DNA of 64,000 bases, from assembly GCA_965226245.1 (NCBI GenBank), contig CBDDCL010000015.1, forward strand, positions 62,001 to 126,000, given 5' to 3'. The translations under genes were made by a program, and so were the position numbers. The notes beneath the pieces are model-generated. The model ran no database searches. It was not told the DNA's origin and saw nothing but the letters and a program-made list of their open reading frames with translations. Shown here in pieces: positions 16,551 to 24,228 of this stretch. Every line of letters starts with the position of its first letter. Position 1 is the stretch's first letter. This stretch comes from CBDCYS01 sp965226245. Its GTDB lineage: Bacteria > Acidobacteriota > Terriglobia > Bryobacterales > UBA6623.

Positions 16551-16885
16551 AGGCGCCCGGGAACCAGCTACTTGACCGGACTCGGGAAATCCGCCTCGCC
16601 CAACAGCACTTTTGTCGTGAAAATCTCATGCCGAATCCGTGATGTCGATGGACTGCGGGTGAAGCATGGGTAAAAACAACACCGGTGGGCGACCGTCAAT
16701 CGCTCCATCAGTTAGCGCCCACACTCTCGGCCCAGACGGGTGCTTTCCGGTCGCCATAGTGTCTGAAGCCCGCAGGCTGAGGTGACTGAACTGCTCGCTC
16801 TTGGGCTTGCAGCTCAGCGACTTTCTTCGCCAGGGGCGACGGTGAGGCGCTGCCGCTGGTTGCGTCGTCCCATTGCCATAAAACA

Positions 16886-16928
16886 ATTATACACCAAAGT
16901 ATTTGGTTTTGTCAGGTCCTTTGGTATA
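16886..16928 (-). promoter_or_regulatory. probable minus-strand sigma70-type promoter inside an inverted repeat
   Basis: On the minus strand CTGACA (16915-16910) is followed after 18 bp by TATAAT (16891-16886). Inverted arms TATACACCAAAG (16888-16899) and CTTTGGTATA (16919-16928) overlap it, as an operator would. The first minus-strand ATG is 9-15 bases after the -10 box and opens only short frames, so the expressed gene is unclear. A weaker plus-strand TATACT is also present. Confidence 0.45.
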
Positions 16929-17090
16929 CTCTTACCACGGGCGGCTAAGCCATGCTGGAACAGTCAGTTGCCGCCCGTCAGTGAGTCGCTAACCGGACGC
17001 TAGTGCTACCATGTCTATCAACTACCAGGCAGGCTCTTGCCTGCCACCATTGATGTGGGATCGATCCTGAGCCGGACTCCGAAATCGCAG

Positions 17091-17451
17091 ATGACATCCG
17101 TGAGAGCTGCTTTTGTCGTGCTGTCTGTTAGCTTGCTGGTGCTGCCGTCAACGGGACCCGCGGCAGAGCCCGCTCGAGTCGATCTGGGCACGACTACCTC
17201 GGGAAGGGTCGGAACTCTGTATATAGCAGCGGATGCTGCGGGAAACATCTATTTCTCTCAGCGCGCCCGAACTAACCGTGACAACACAAAATGGGGATTT
17301 CAGTCACCCCTCCCAGATGGAGGTGCAATTCGATAAGAGTGCGCTACGCGACGCCCAGCGCTTCGCCAAGAGTCTGGATGGTGGCAGCGGCATGGTGATT
17401 GGCGTCTTTGATACCGAGAAGATTCAGCAGTATTCGGGGGCCACTGCCTAA
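17091..17451 (+). pseudogene. frameshifted small secreted protein
   Basis: The ATG at 17091 opens a signal peptide (MTSVRAAFVVLSVSLLVLPS, then TGPAAEPARVD). The reading continues to about YIAADAAGNIYFSQ. After that the coding-like signal moves to another frame (SQMEVQFDKSALRDAQRFAK, then SLDGGSGMVIGVFDTEKI), ending at 17451. One shift near 17250-17300 joins them. No family recognised. Confidence 0.4.
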
Positions 17452-17526
17452 AAATCGCCAGCTTGCCTTGCCTATGCCCCTAGAATAAGAAAGCCTTAGC
17501 CGAACGGTCCTCGTCGTTATCCCCCC

Positions 17527-18885
17527 ATGCCCGCCCCAAAGACCTTCTATGTGAAAAACTTCGGTTGCCGGGCGACGCAGGCTGATGGCGCGGCCATAGC
17601 CGCCGATCTGGCCGCTCGCGGGCTGCGGTCTGAGTCCGCCTCATCCGCCGCGGACGTCGTGATCGTCAATACCTGTACCGTCACGCACCAGGCGGACCAG
17701 GACGCGCGTCAAACCGTACGCCGCCTGCACCGCGAAAATCCCGGCGCCGAAATCCTCGTCACCGGCTGCTACGCACAACGGAGGCCCGAGGAACTTTCCG
17801 CCTTGTCGGGCGTGAAGTGGGTGGTGGGGAATTCTCACAAGGCCGTTATCGGCGACATCGTCGCTCCGCGGCTCGTTCACATTGGCGGGTTGGCGAGCCA
17901 CGCGGGGCTGGCCTACCACGGAGAAATCCGCGAAGGCGGCACTCTGGCCGGCGATATCTTTGAACAACAAAGCTTCGTGTCCGCACCGGTGGCCGGGGCC
18001 GGACAAGACCGTACTCGTCCGAACCTCAAAATCCAGGACGGCTGCGGCAACCGTTGCCGCTTCTGCATCATCCCGTTCGTGCGCGGCGACAGCCGAAGTG
18101 CACCCGCTGAACGAGTGATCGAGCAAATTCGTGGCTTGGCCGCCCGCTATTCCGAGGTCGTTCTCACTGGAATCAACCTTGGCCGCTGGGGCCGTGATCT
18201 GCCCGGCCGGCCCCGTTTCTCGGTCCTGCTGCGCAAGGTCTTGGCGGAAACCGACGTCCGGAAGCTTCGCATCAGCTCAGTCGAGCCTATGGACTGGACC
18301 AACGACCTGCTTGATCTGGTCTCATCGAACGGCCGCATATGCAAGCACATCCACATCCCGCTGCAGTCGGGCTCCGACGCCGTCCTGAAGGCGATGCGCC
18401 GGCGCTACCGTGCCCGCCACTACGCCGACCGGGTCAGGCGCGCCCGCGACCTGATGCCCGCCGCAGCCATCGGGGCCGACGTGATGGTCGGCTTCCCGGG
18501 TGAAACGGATGAGGACTTCGAAGCGACCAGGCAGTTGGTCTCTGAGTTGCCGTTCACCTACTTGCACGTTTTCACCTACTCGCAGCGCCCAGGAACCGAA
18601 GCAGCGGAAATGCCGGGCCAAGTCCCCGCTCCCGTCAAGAAGCGCCGCAACCGGATTCTTCGCGAGCGGATCGCGGAAAAGAACCTGGCCTACCGTCAGT
18701 CACTCGTGGGAAGCCGATTTTCCGCGGTGATCCTGGACCAGCACAGCGAACGGGAGACGCTTGCCCTGACCGATAACTACATTCGCGTTGCGCTCGAGGA
18801 CTCGGCGCCTTCGCCGGGAAAGTTGGCCGAGATCGTGATCACGAACTGCAGCGCCGACAGCACTCGTGCACGCGTTCCCAACTAG
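17527..18885 (+). CDS. mtaB: tRNA ms2t6A methylthiotransferase MtaB
   Basis: This radical-SAM methylthiotransferase converts t6A37 to ms2t6A37 in tRNAs reading ANN codons. The N-terminal MTTase domain has its three cluster cysteines, Cys14 (NFGC), Cys50 (VNTCTV) and Cys81 (TGCYAQ). The radical-SAM CxxxCxxC is Cys173, Cys177, Cys180 (DGCGNRCRFCIIP). It continues with IHIPLQSGSD and VMVGFPGETDEDF and ends in a short TRAM-like region. Length 452 is normal, and NTCTVTHQAD is typical of the MtaB branch rather than MiaB or RimO. It appears monocistronic. Confidence 0.93.
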   Translation: MPAPKTFYVKNFGCRATQADGAAIAADLAARGLRSESASSAADVVIVNTCTVTHQADQDARQTVRRLHRENPGAEILVTGCYAQRRPEELSALSGVKWVVGNSHKAVIGDIVAPRLVHIGGLASHAGLAYHGEIREGGTLAGDIFEQQSFVSAPVAGAGQDRTRPNLKIQDGCGNRCRFCIIPFVRGDSRSAPAERVIEQIRGLAARYSEVVLTGINLGRWGRDLPGRPRFSVLLRKVLAETDVRKLRISSVEPMDWTNDLLDLVSSNGRICKHIHIPLQSGSDAVLKAMRRRYRARHYADRVRRARDLMPAAAIGADVMVGFPGETDEDFEATRQLVSELPFTYLHVFTYSQRPGTEAAEMPGQVPAPVKKRRNRILRERIAEKNLAYRQSLVGSRFSAVILDQHSERETLALTDNYIRVALEDSAPSPGKLAEIVITNCSADSTRARVPN

Positions 18886-18888
18886 CCC

Positions 18889-18956
18889 GGCATGGCACGC
18901 GCATTCTTGAGTGCAGCGTTCCCTGTTCCTGGCGACGTTCGTGGCCCAGACAATCC
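18889..18956. repeat. degenerate copy of repeat C
   Basis: GGCACGCGCATTCTTGAGTG and TCCTGGCGACGTTCGTGGCC match the palindromic core of repeat C (25918-25985) with many changes. It lies just after mtaB. Confidence 0.35.
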
Positions 18957-19004
18957 CAGTCATGCCTGCCTCTTCGGCATCTAGCCACAGCTAATCTCCT
19001 CGCC

Positions 19005-19774
19005 GGGCATTGTCAAGTTAACAACGCGAAGGCGGTTTGCCCTGCAGATCGTCCGAGGTTTCTCCCTTTCAGCAAACACACGTCACCTTCTTCCAGTCAA
19101 TAAAAGCTCGCTCTCTCAGGAGTCGATGATGGACCGCTTTGAGATGATGACGTCCAACTCGGAACAGATTGTGAATGGGGCCGTGGACGCAGAGAAAGCG
19201 GTGGACTTGTGCCGCTGATTTGAATCGGCGCATTTGGCGATCCTGCTCTCTGGTGTGTTGGTGGGAAACCTCAGCTCGGTTGTTCTCGTACTGGCCGCTG
19301 CGATGGGTGACGGATGGGAAGACCTCTCGGTGGGCCGCCAGATGGCTTCGAAGCTTGTCGGTAGCGAGTTCCAGGGTGGCCTCCCCTGGTGCTTCAAAAC
19401 CTTGCGAAAGAAGCGTTTGGCGGCTCTGCTGTCTCGGTGGCGTGTGACCAAAATATCCAGGACGTCGCCGTCCTGGTCCACCGCTCTCCAAAGATAATGG
19501 CGTTCGCCGCGGATGGTGATGAACACTTCGTCCACGTGCCAGATGTCGCCGAGTCGACCTTGTCGTCGCCGCAGAGTGCGGGCATACGCTGGTCCAAACT
19601 TTCGGCGCCAGGATCGAATGGCTTCGCAGGATACGGTGACGCCACGCTCAGCGAATAGTTCCTCGACATCGCGAAAGCTCAGCGTGAACCGATGGTACAA
19701 CCAGACGGCATGGCTGATGATCTCGGGTGGAAATCGGTCAATTGTCGCCAACCCGGGTTAACTTGACAATGCCC
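19005..19774 (-). mobile_element. IS6-family insertion sequence (770 bp), transposase frameshifted
   Basis: A perfect 18-bp terminal inverted repeat, GGGCATTGTCAAGTTAAC, bounds a single minus-strand transposase. The size fits IS6 elements. The 8-bp flanks (TCCTCGCC and ACTAAGCC) do not match, so no target duplication is visible. Confidence 0.85.
19069..19751 (-). pseudogene. IS6-family DDE transposase, one frameshift
   Basis: The N-terminal half reads in one frame (RFPPEIISHAVWLYHRFTLS; WHVDEVFITIRGERHYLWRA with the first catalytic Asp) up to KHQGRPP near 19380. The rest is intact in the -1 frame: TDKLRSHLAAHREVF with the second Asp, YENNRAEVSHQHTREQ with the Glu, then GPIHNLFRVGRHHLKAVHHR. 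Together they span the full IS6 transposase. IS6 members normally use one frame, so a one-base indel is the simplest reading. Confidence 0.8.
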
Positions 19775-19793
19775 ACTAAGCCGGGGCAAAGGT

Positions 19794-20255
19794 CTAGCGA
19801 GACTCTTTCTTGCCCCGCTTGTCATACGGGGCGCCGGTGCCGGACGAGCCCAAGAAGAACTTGCGCCCGTCCTCGAACGTCACGTCCCGCCCGTTGGCCC
19901 GATTGGAGCGGTCTTTGGCCTGATAACCGTCGACGATGATGATCTGACCGGGCTTGATCGAATCCCTTTTGAGCCCGCGCCGCAGCAAGCTGTTCGGAGT
20001 CCCGCCCTCGATCATCCACACTTCCTTTTTGCCCTCCTTGTCGGTGACCTCCATGTGGATCCAGGTATGCGGATTCACCCATTCCACTCGCACGACCGGC
20101 CCCTTGAGCAGCAGTGGACGCTTCGGGTCGAATTCAGCGCCGAATGCATGGTGGGCTTCCACCGGCACGGCGACCGCGATGAGAAGCACGCTCAGGGAGA
20201 AAAGGATGGCGAAGGCGGTGAACGGCGTCAGCCGAGGATCTGATTTTCTGCTCAT
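19794..20255 (-). CDS. DUF6152-family secreted protein
   Basis: Start at 20255 (MSRKSDPRL, 153 residues), preceded by CGAGGTG. Residues 12-34 form a signal peptide ending near VEA-HHAFG. The mature part has the DUF6152 hallmarks HHAFGAEFD, VEWVNPHTWIHMEV, WMIEGGTPNSLLRRG, VDGYQAKD, NGRDVTF and LGSSGTGAP. The family is abundant in Acidobacteria and Proteobacteria, is periplasmic and its function is unknown. It lies downstream of three related secreted genes on the same strand, suggesting an operon from 23370 to 19794, with a 46-bp gap to the gene before it. Confidence 0.88.
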   Translation of the reverse strand: MSRKSDPRLTPFTAFAILFSLSVLLIAVAVPVEAHHAFGAEFDPKRPLLLKGPVVRVEWVNPHTWIHMEVTDKEGKKEVWMIEGGTPNSLLRRGLKRDSIKPGQIIIVDGYQAKDRSNRANGRDVTFEDGRKFFLGSSGTGAPYDKRGKKESR

Positions 20256-20301
20256 GGGATACACCTCGTGAGTCCATGGCCGGCAGTTACGAATGCTACT
20301 G

Positions 20302-21357
20302 TCATTTGTCTTCAGCCTCACCGCGCGCCTCGGCTTCGAGAAACCGCGCGCCGCGCAGAATCCCCCCGAAGGAGTAATTCGCCTCATGGCAGGCGTATTC
20401 GTAGATGCGATCCTTGGTCGCCGGCCAAGCGTACTCGCCGCTCCACGGCTCCCTCCACACGGTTGGGTCGTCCACGGTGAACTGATAGAGCAGCGTGTCC
20501 GTGCCGGTGCGCCTGAAGCGCTCGACGACGTGCAGGTTCCTGGAAGCCTGAGAGAGCCCGGGTTTGTCGGTGAAGTTCGTCGTGTCCACCACCAGCGTAT
20601 CGCCCTCCCAATGACCCACCGAGTCTCCCAACCAGCCGCGGATTTCTGGCGGGGCGTGCTCGGCGTTCATGCGAACGATGCGGGCGTCATGCACCATTTC
20701 GACCAGGATCATGACGTGGTCTTTGGTCTGCACGATCTTCTTCAGATTGTTGTACAAGACCGGGAGCATCGGGGGGCCGCCGGTCGAGCCGAACCCCAAC
20801 AGGCAGCGCTCGCCCAAAGGGCGGATCTCCGGATCGTCGTAGGGGCCCGTCTCGAGCCCCTCCTTGATCCACCAGGCCTCGCCGGTGTTCGGGCGAAACA
20901 GCTTGGCGCGCGCGGCTGCCCGCTTCTTGGCCCGCGGGGTCAGCGGCGGCCGGTGTCCGTTCTTCGGATCGGTGATGATCGACGTGCGCCATTTGCCGGC
21001 GATCTTGAACGCCCTGGCGCCCCGGGCGTACCAGAACGAGTTGTAGCCGCCAACGTTTCCCTTCCCTCCCGTGGATCCGTCTCCGCCTTCCGGCGGCGCC
21101 GTCCGATTTGGATCCGACGCCGCGTTCGTTTTCGCCATAAACTCAACCTCTTCCCTCGCGATGGCCTCGGCTTCTTCGTCGGTCAGGGTCAGCTTGCCGC
21201 CGAACTTCTCCGGCCGCTGCAAGGGCGTCAGGGTAGCGGTATCGTAGGTGCCTGACAGATCCGGGCGGCCGTCGGCGGTACGCGGGATGTCGGCGCCTCC
21301 CAGAGTTGTGACGGCGATCGTGAGAGCGCCAAGAATGGTAAACAATCGAATGCTCAT
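20302..21357 (-). CDS. secreted hypothetical protein, tandem paralogue 1
   Basis: The 351-residue protein has GGGAGG before its ATG and a signal peptide (LFTILGALTIAVTTLG). The mature part starts IPRTADGRPDLSGTYD and has LTPLQRPEKFGGKLTLTDEE, GHWEGDTLVVDTTNFTDKPG, HVVERFRRTGTDTLLYQFTV and YACHEANYSFGGILRG. This family is common and expanded in Acidobacteria with no assigned activity. It is highly similar to the next gene upstream, so the pair arose by tandem duplication. It sits in a row with a third relative and the DUF6152 gene. Confidence 0.8.
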   Translation of the reverse strand: MSIRLFTILGALTIAVTTLGGADIPRTADGRPDLSGTYDTATLTPLQRPEKFGGKLTLTDEEAEAIAREEVEFMAKTNAASDPNRTAPPEGGDGSTGGKGNVGGYNSFWYARGARAFKIAGKWRTSIITDPKNGHRPPLTPRAKKRAAARAKLFRPNTGEAWWIKEGLETGPYDDPEIRPLGERCLLGFGSTGGPPMLPVLYNNLKKIVQTKDHVMILVEMVHDARIVRMNAEHAPPEIRGWLGDSVGHWEGDTLVVDTTNFTDKPGLSQASRNLHVVERFRRTGTDTLLYQFTVDDPTVWREPWSGEYAWPATKDRIYEYACHEANYSFGGILRGARFLEAEARGEAEDK

Positions 21358-21423
21358 GGCAACCTCCCCCGGTTATCTCTCAACCGGATCGTGGCGATAC
21401 TCGCCGCAAATGCCGCGGACTGT

Positions 21424-22506
21424 TCATTCGCCATTGCTTTTGCCGAGCGCCTCGGTCTCGAGAACCCGGGCCCCGCGGAGAATGCCGCCGAAAGAATAGT
21501 TCGCCTCGTGGCAGGCGTACTCGTAGACGCGCTTGTCGGTCGCCGGCCAGATGTACTCCCCGCTCCAAGGCTCGGTCCAGATGGTTGGATCGTCCACGGT
21601 GAACTGGTAGAGCAGCGTGTCCTTGTCGATGCGCCTGAAGCGCTCGACGACATGCAGGTTCCTGGACGCCTGAGAGAGCCCGGGTTTGTCGGTGAAGTTC
21701 GTCGTGTCCACCACCAGCGTATCGTCCTCCCAATGACCCACCGAGTCTCCCAACCACCTGCGGATTTCTGGCGGGTCATGTTCGGCGTTCAAGCGAATGA
21801 TGCGGGCGTCGTGGACCATTTCGACCAGGATCATGACGTGGTCTTTGGTCTGCACGATCTTCTTCACGTTGTTGTACAAGACCGGCAGCATCGGGGGGCC
21901 GGAGGTCGAGCCGAACCCCAAGAGGCAGCGCTCGGCCAAAGGGCGGATCTCCGGATCGTCGTAAGGGCCCGTCTCGAGCCCCTCCTTGATCCACCAAGCT
22001 TCCCCGGTGTTCGGCCGGAACAACCGGACCCTCGCGGCGGCCCTCTTCTTACCCTCCGGCGTCATCGGGGGACGGTGCCCGTTCTTCGGGTCCGTGATGA
22101 TCGACGTGCGCCATTTTCCGTCAATCTTGAACGCCCCAGTTCCCCGGTCGATCCAGAACCAGTTGTAACCGCCGACGTTGCCGGCCGCACCGTCGAGCTC
22201 CGGAACCTCGATCTCGCCTGCAAACCCTGCGCCCCCGATCCCCGGCGCATCCCGGTTGGGATCCGAGGCTGCATCCGCCTTCGCGACCAGTTGAGCCTCT
22301 TTCTTCGCGACGGCTGCGGCCTCCTCGTCGGTCAGCGTCAGCTTGTCGCCGAACCTCTCCGGCCGCTGCAACGGGGTCAGGGTCGCGACATCGTAGGCAC
22401 CCGAAAGATCCGGGCGGCCGTCCGCGGTGCGCGGGATGTCCGCGCCTCCCAAGATCACAACCGCGATCGTGAGAGCGACAAAAATGGTCAAGAATCGACT
22501 GCGCAT
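21424..22506 (-). CDS. secreted hypothetical protein, tandem paralogue 2
   Basis: The 360-residue protein has a strong AAGGAGGG site before the ATG, a signal peptide (FLTIFVALTIAVVILGG) and the same block order as its neighbour (IPRTADGRPDLSGAYD, LQRPERFGDKLTLTDEE, GHWEDDTLVVDTTNFTDKPG, YACHEANYSFGGILRG). The main difference is a longer linker of about 10 residues near residues 92-110 (APGIGGAGFAGEIEVPE). Conservation of the central 200 residues is very high. It has no catalytic motif I recognise and is probably periplasmic. Confidence 0.8.
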   Translation of the reverse strand: MRSRFLTIFVALTIAVVILGGADIPRTADGRPDLSGAYDVATLTPLQRPERFGDKLTLTDEEAAAVAKKEAQLVAKADAASDPNRDAPGIGGAGFAGEIEVPELDGAAGNVGGYNWFWIDRGTGAFKIDGKWRTSIITDPKNGHRPPMTPEGKKRAAARVRLFRPNTGEAWWIKEGLETGPYDDPEIRPLAERCLLGFGSTSGPPMLPVLYNNVKKIVQTKDHVMILVEMVHDARIIRLNAEHDPPEIRRWLGDSVGHWEDDTLVVDTTNFTDKPGLSQASRNLHVVERFRRIDKDTLLYQFTVDDPTIWTEPWSGEYIWPATDKRVYEYACHEANYSFGGILRGARVLETEALGKSNGE

Positions 22507-22521
22507 GACACCCTCCTTCGA

Positions 22522-23370
22522 TTATCTCTCCAACGGGTGGCGGCGATACTCGCCGTAGATGAGTTCTTCGACGAACTCGACACATTTGAAGTCCATCAGC
22601 CGCGCGTCCTTTTCGATCCGGCGGTACAACGGCATGCTGATCTTCCAAGGCCGAGTAAAGACCTCGGGATCTTCGATCCTGGCTTCGTATTGGATGTGGT
22701 TGGGACTGATCAGCGTGTACCGCTCCACGACATGCAACTGGTTGCTGTGGTGCGTTCCCGAGCGGTCGAACCAGGTCTGGTCACTTTGTCCAGTGACGTC
22801 GGCGACCAGCGTGTCGCCCTCCCAATGTCCGACCGACTGCCCCATCCAAGAATCGGTCTCGGCCGGCCCGATGTCCTCGAGATAGATATCGCGGAACGCG
22901 CCGGCGAACTCGTAGGCGATAAAGATCGACTTCTCGTTCTGGAAGATCTGGAACGGGAAGGGCATGTAGGTGGCGCGCGGTACGCCCGGCAGATAGCACT
23001 TGATCTCGGGATCGCGGTCGAGCCAGTGCTCCTGGTTCTCCTTTCTCTTCGCCTGCGCCTGGGGCGTGTAGGGGATCTTGCCGCCCTCGACCACGCCCAT
23101 GCCGCCGGGCACGGAGCCGACAGCGCCGAGACGCAGGACAGCCACGGCCGGCAGCGGCCCGTGCGGCCCTTCGCGCAGTTGCATGGCGGGCCGGGCCATA
23201 TGCCGCTCGATGTCGTAGTTGGCGGAGTTATGAGCCTGCCAAATGCCGTTCAGATCCGGTTGCCCGTTCGGCAGCCGGGACGGCTCGTAGTCCGAGGATT
23301 GCCCCTCCGCCGGAACAGTGACCAGAGCAAGTGCGAGAATCAGGACTGCGGCGCTCGAGGATGACTTCAT
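22522..23370 (-). CDS. secreted hypothetical protein, divergent member of the same family
   Basis: Start chosen at 23370 (MKSSSSAAVLILALALVTVP, a signal peptide), 282 residues. It shares only the family skeleton with the two downstream genes: SRLPNGQPDLNGIWQ at the N-terminus, GHWEGDTLVADVTGQSDQTW, then HVVERYTLISPNHIQYEARI and a FVEELIYGEYRRHP end. It is the promoter-proximal gene of the four, 15 bp from the next. Function unknown. Confidence 0.78.
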   Translation of the reverse strand: MKSSSSAAVLILALALVTVPAEGQSSDYEPSRLPNGQPDLNGIWQAHNSANYDIERHMARPAMQLREGPHGPLPAVAVLRLGAVGSVPGGMGVVEGGKIPYTPQAQAKRKENQEHWLDRDPEIKCYLPGVPRATYMPFPFQIFQNEKSIFIAYEFAGAFRDIYLEDIGPAETDSWMGQSVGHWEGDTLVADVTGQSDQTWFDRSGTHHSNQLHVVERYTLISPNHIQYEARIEDPEVFTRPWKISMPLYRRIEKDARLMDFKCVEFVEELIYGEYRRHPLER

Positions 23371-23499
23371 CAAAACTCCGTTGAACCCCTGCCTTCGCGC
23401 GGCCGGAGGTTCGAAGCGCTGAAAGACTTCGCGCACTAAGATACCACGTTGTGCAATCGGATCGGCGGTCGTTCCAAAGGCAGGCCAGCGCGGGCACTG

Positions 23500-23700
23500 T
23501 TAACTTGTCCGGCCAGCGACGAAAAATCTGGCTGGCGGCGAAGGACGGCCTCCGTTCTCAGCCGGCGTTCTCAATGCGCGCCACCTCTCGCCATTCAGCG
23601 AAGCCCTGCCTCGCAGCAAGCGAGCGACAGTGTTCCCGTCTTCAAGCCGTGCCGGCAGAGTCGGAACAGATTGGTGATCGTTCCCTGGCTCGAGAAGCCG
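23500..23700 (-). pseudogene. decayed C-terminal remnant of an IS6-like transposase
   Basis: The minus strand reads TITNLFRLCRHGLK then, in a shifted frame, RSLAARQGFAEWREVA. This parallels GPIHNLFRVGRHHLK...RERAFIDWKKVT in the IS6 element at 19 kb. GTTAACTTGTCCGGCC near 23511 resembles that element's terminal repeat. It is a fragment only. Confidence 0.4.
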
Positions 23701-23729
23701 GCCGAGCTCGACGTCGAGGAGTTGGCCGC

Positions 23730-23822
23730 GACACCGGCCAAGGCGTCCCGCAAGACTACGCTGAAGCCGTCAAGTGGTACCGGTTAGCCGCTGAGCGGGG
23801 ATACGCCTCTGCGCAGTACATC
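23730..23822 (+). pseudogene. single Sel1-repeat fragment
   Basis: Reads GQGVPQDYAEAVKWYRLAAE then RGYASAQ, a complete Sel1-like repeat unit with no gene around it. It is a broken remnant next to the tRNA-Thr gene. Confidence 0.55.
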
Positions 23823-23831
23823 CGAAAAATA

Positions 23832-23907
23832 TGGAGCCACGGGTCGGATTCGAACCGACGACCTGCGGTTTACGAAACCGCTGCTCTGCCAACTGAGCTA
23901 CCGTGGC
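23832..23907 (-). tRNA. tRNA-Thr (anticodon CGT)
   Basis: The minus strand folds as a canonical tRNA. The acceptor stem is GCCACGG/CCGTGGC, followed by a D arm with AGCTCAGTTGGCAGAGC. The anticodon stem is GCGGT/ACCGC with loop TTCGTAA, anticodon CGT (codon ACG). The T arm is GTCGGTTCGAATCCGAC, then discriminator T and an encoded CCA. The body is 73 nt plus CCA. Confidence 0.95.
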
Positions 23908-24228
23908 GAAACAGGTGGCGTTTCTTGATTTTAGCACACGATTTTTGACCCCCCTTTGGCTGGTTTGTGGGACTTCACTTAGGCGAGAGGCATTGCGTGC
24001 AGGGACTAACAGGACCCTCGATTCATGTTGGGGCGGCGTCGGTTTCCACGTGCGGGGCGCGGCACGGGACGTCCCCGGTGCGCCCGCGGCGACGCTACCG
24101 GTAATCGCCTCGGGACCAGCCGCTCGAGTTCCGGACTCCGTTGCCGCTTTTCGCGATTCCGCCGTCGATGAAGTCGCCTCGCACGCGGCTCTTTGCGTCG
24201 TCCCCCCTCACCGCGCCCCGCGCACGGG
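23908..24228. other. intergenic region, no gene seen
   Basis: The open plus-strand frame here has no family signature and a composition expected of GC-rich non-coding DNA. No hairpin or promoter stands out. Confidence 0.4.

Noticed and set aside
21391..23364. 657-codon plus-strand frame, and the 320-codon frame at 20293-21255
   Set aside because: Both are antisense to the secreted-protein paralogues, which have signal peptides and ribosome sites; the similarity of the shadows to each other only reflects the duplication.
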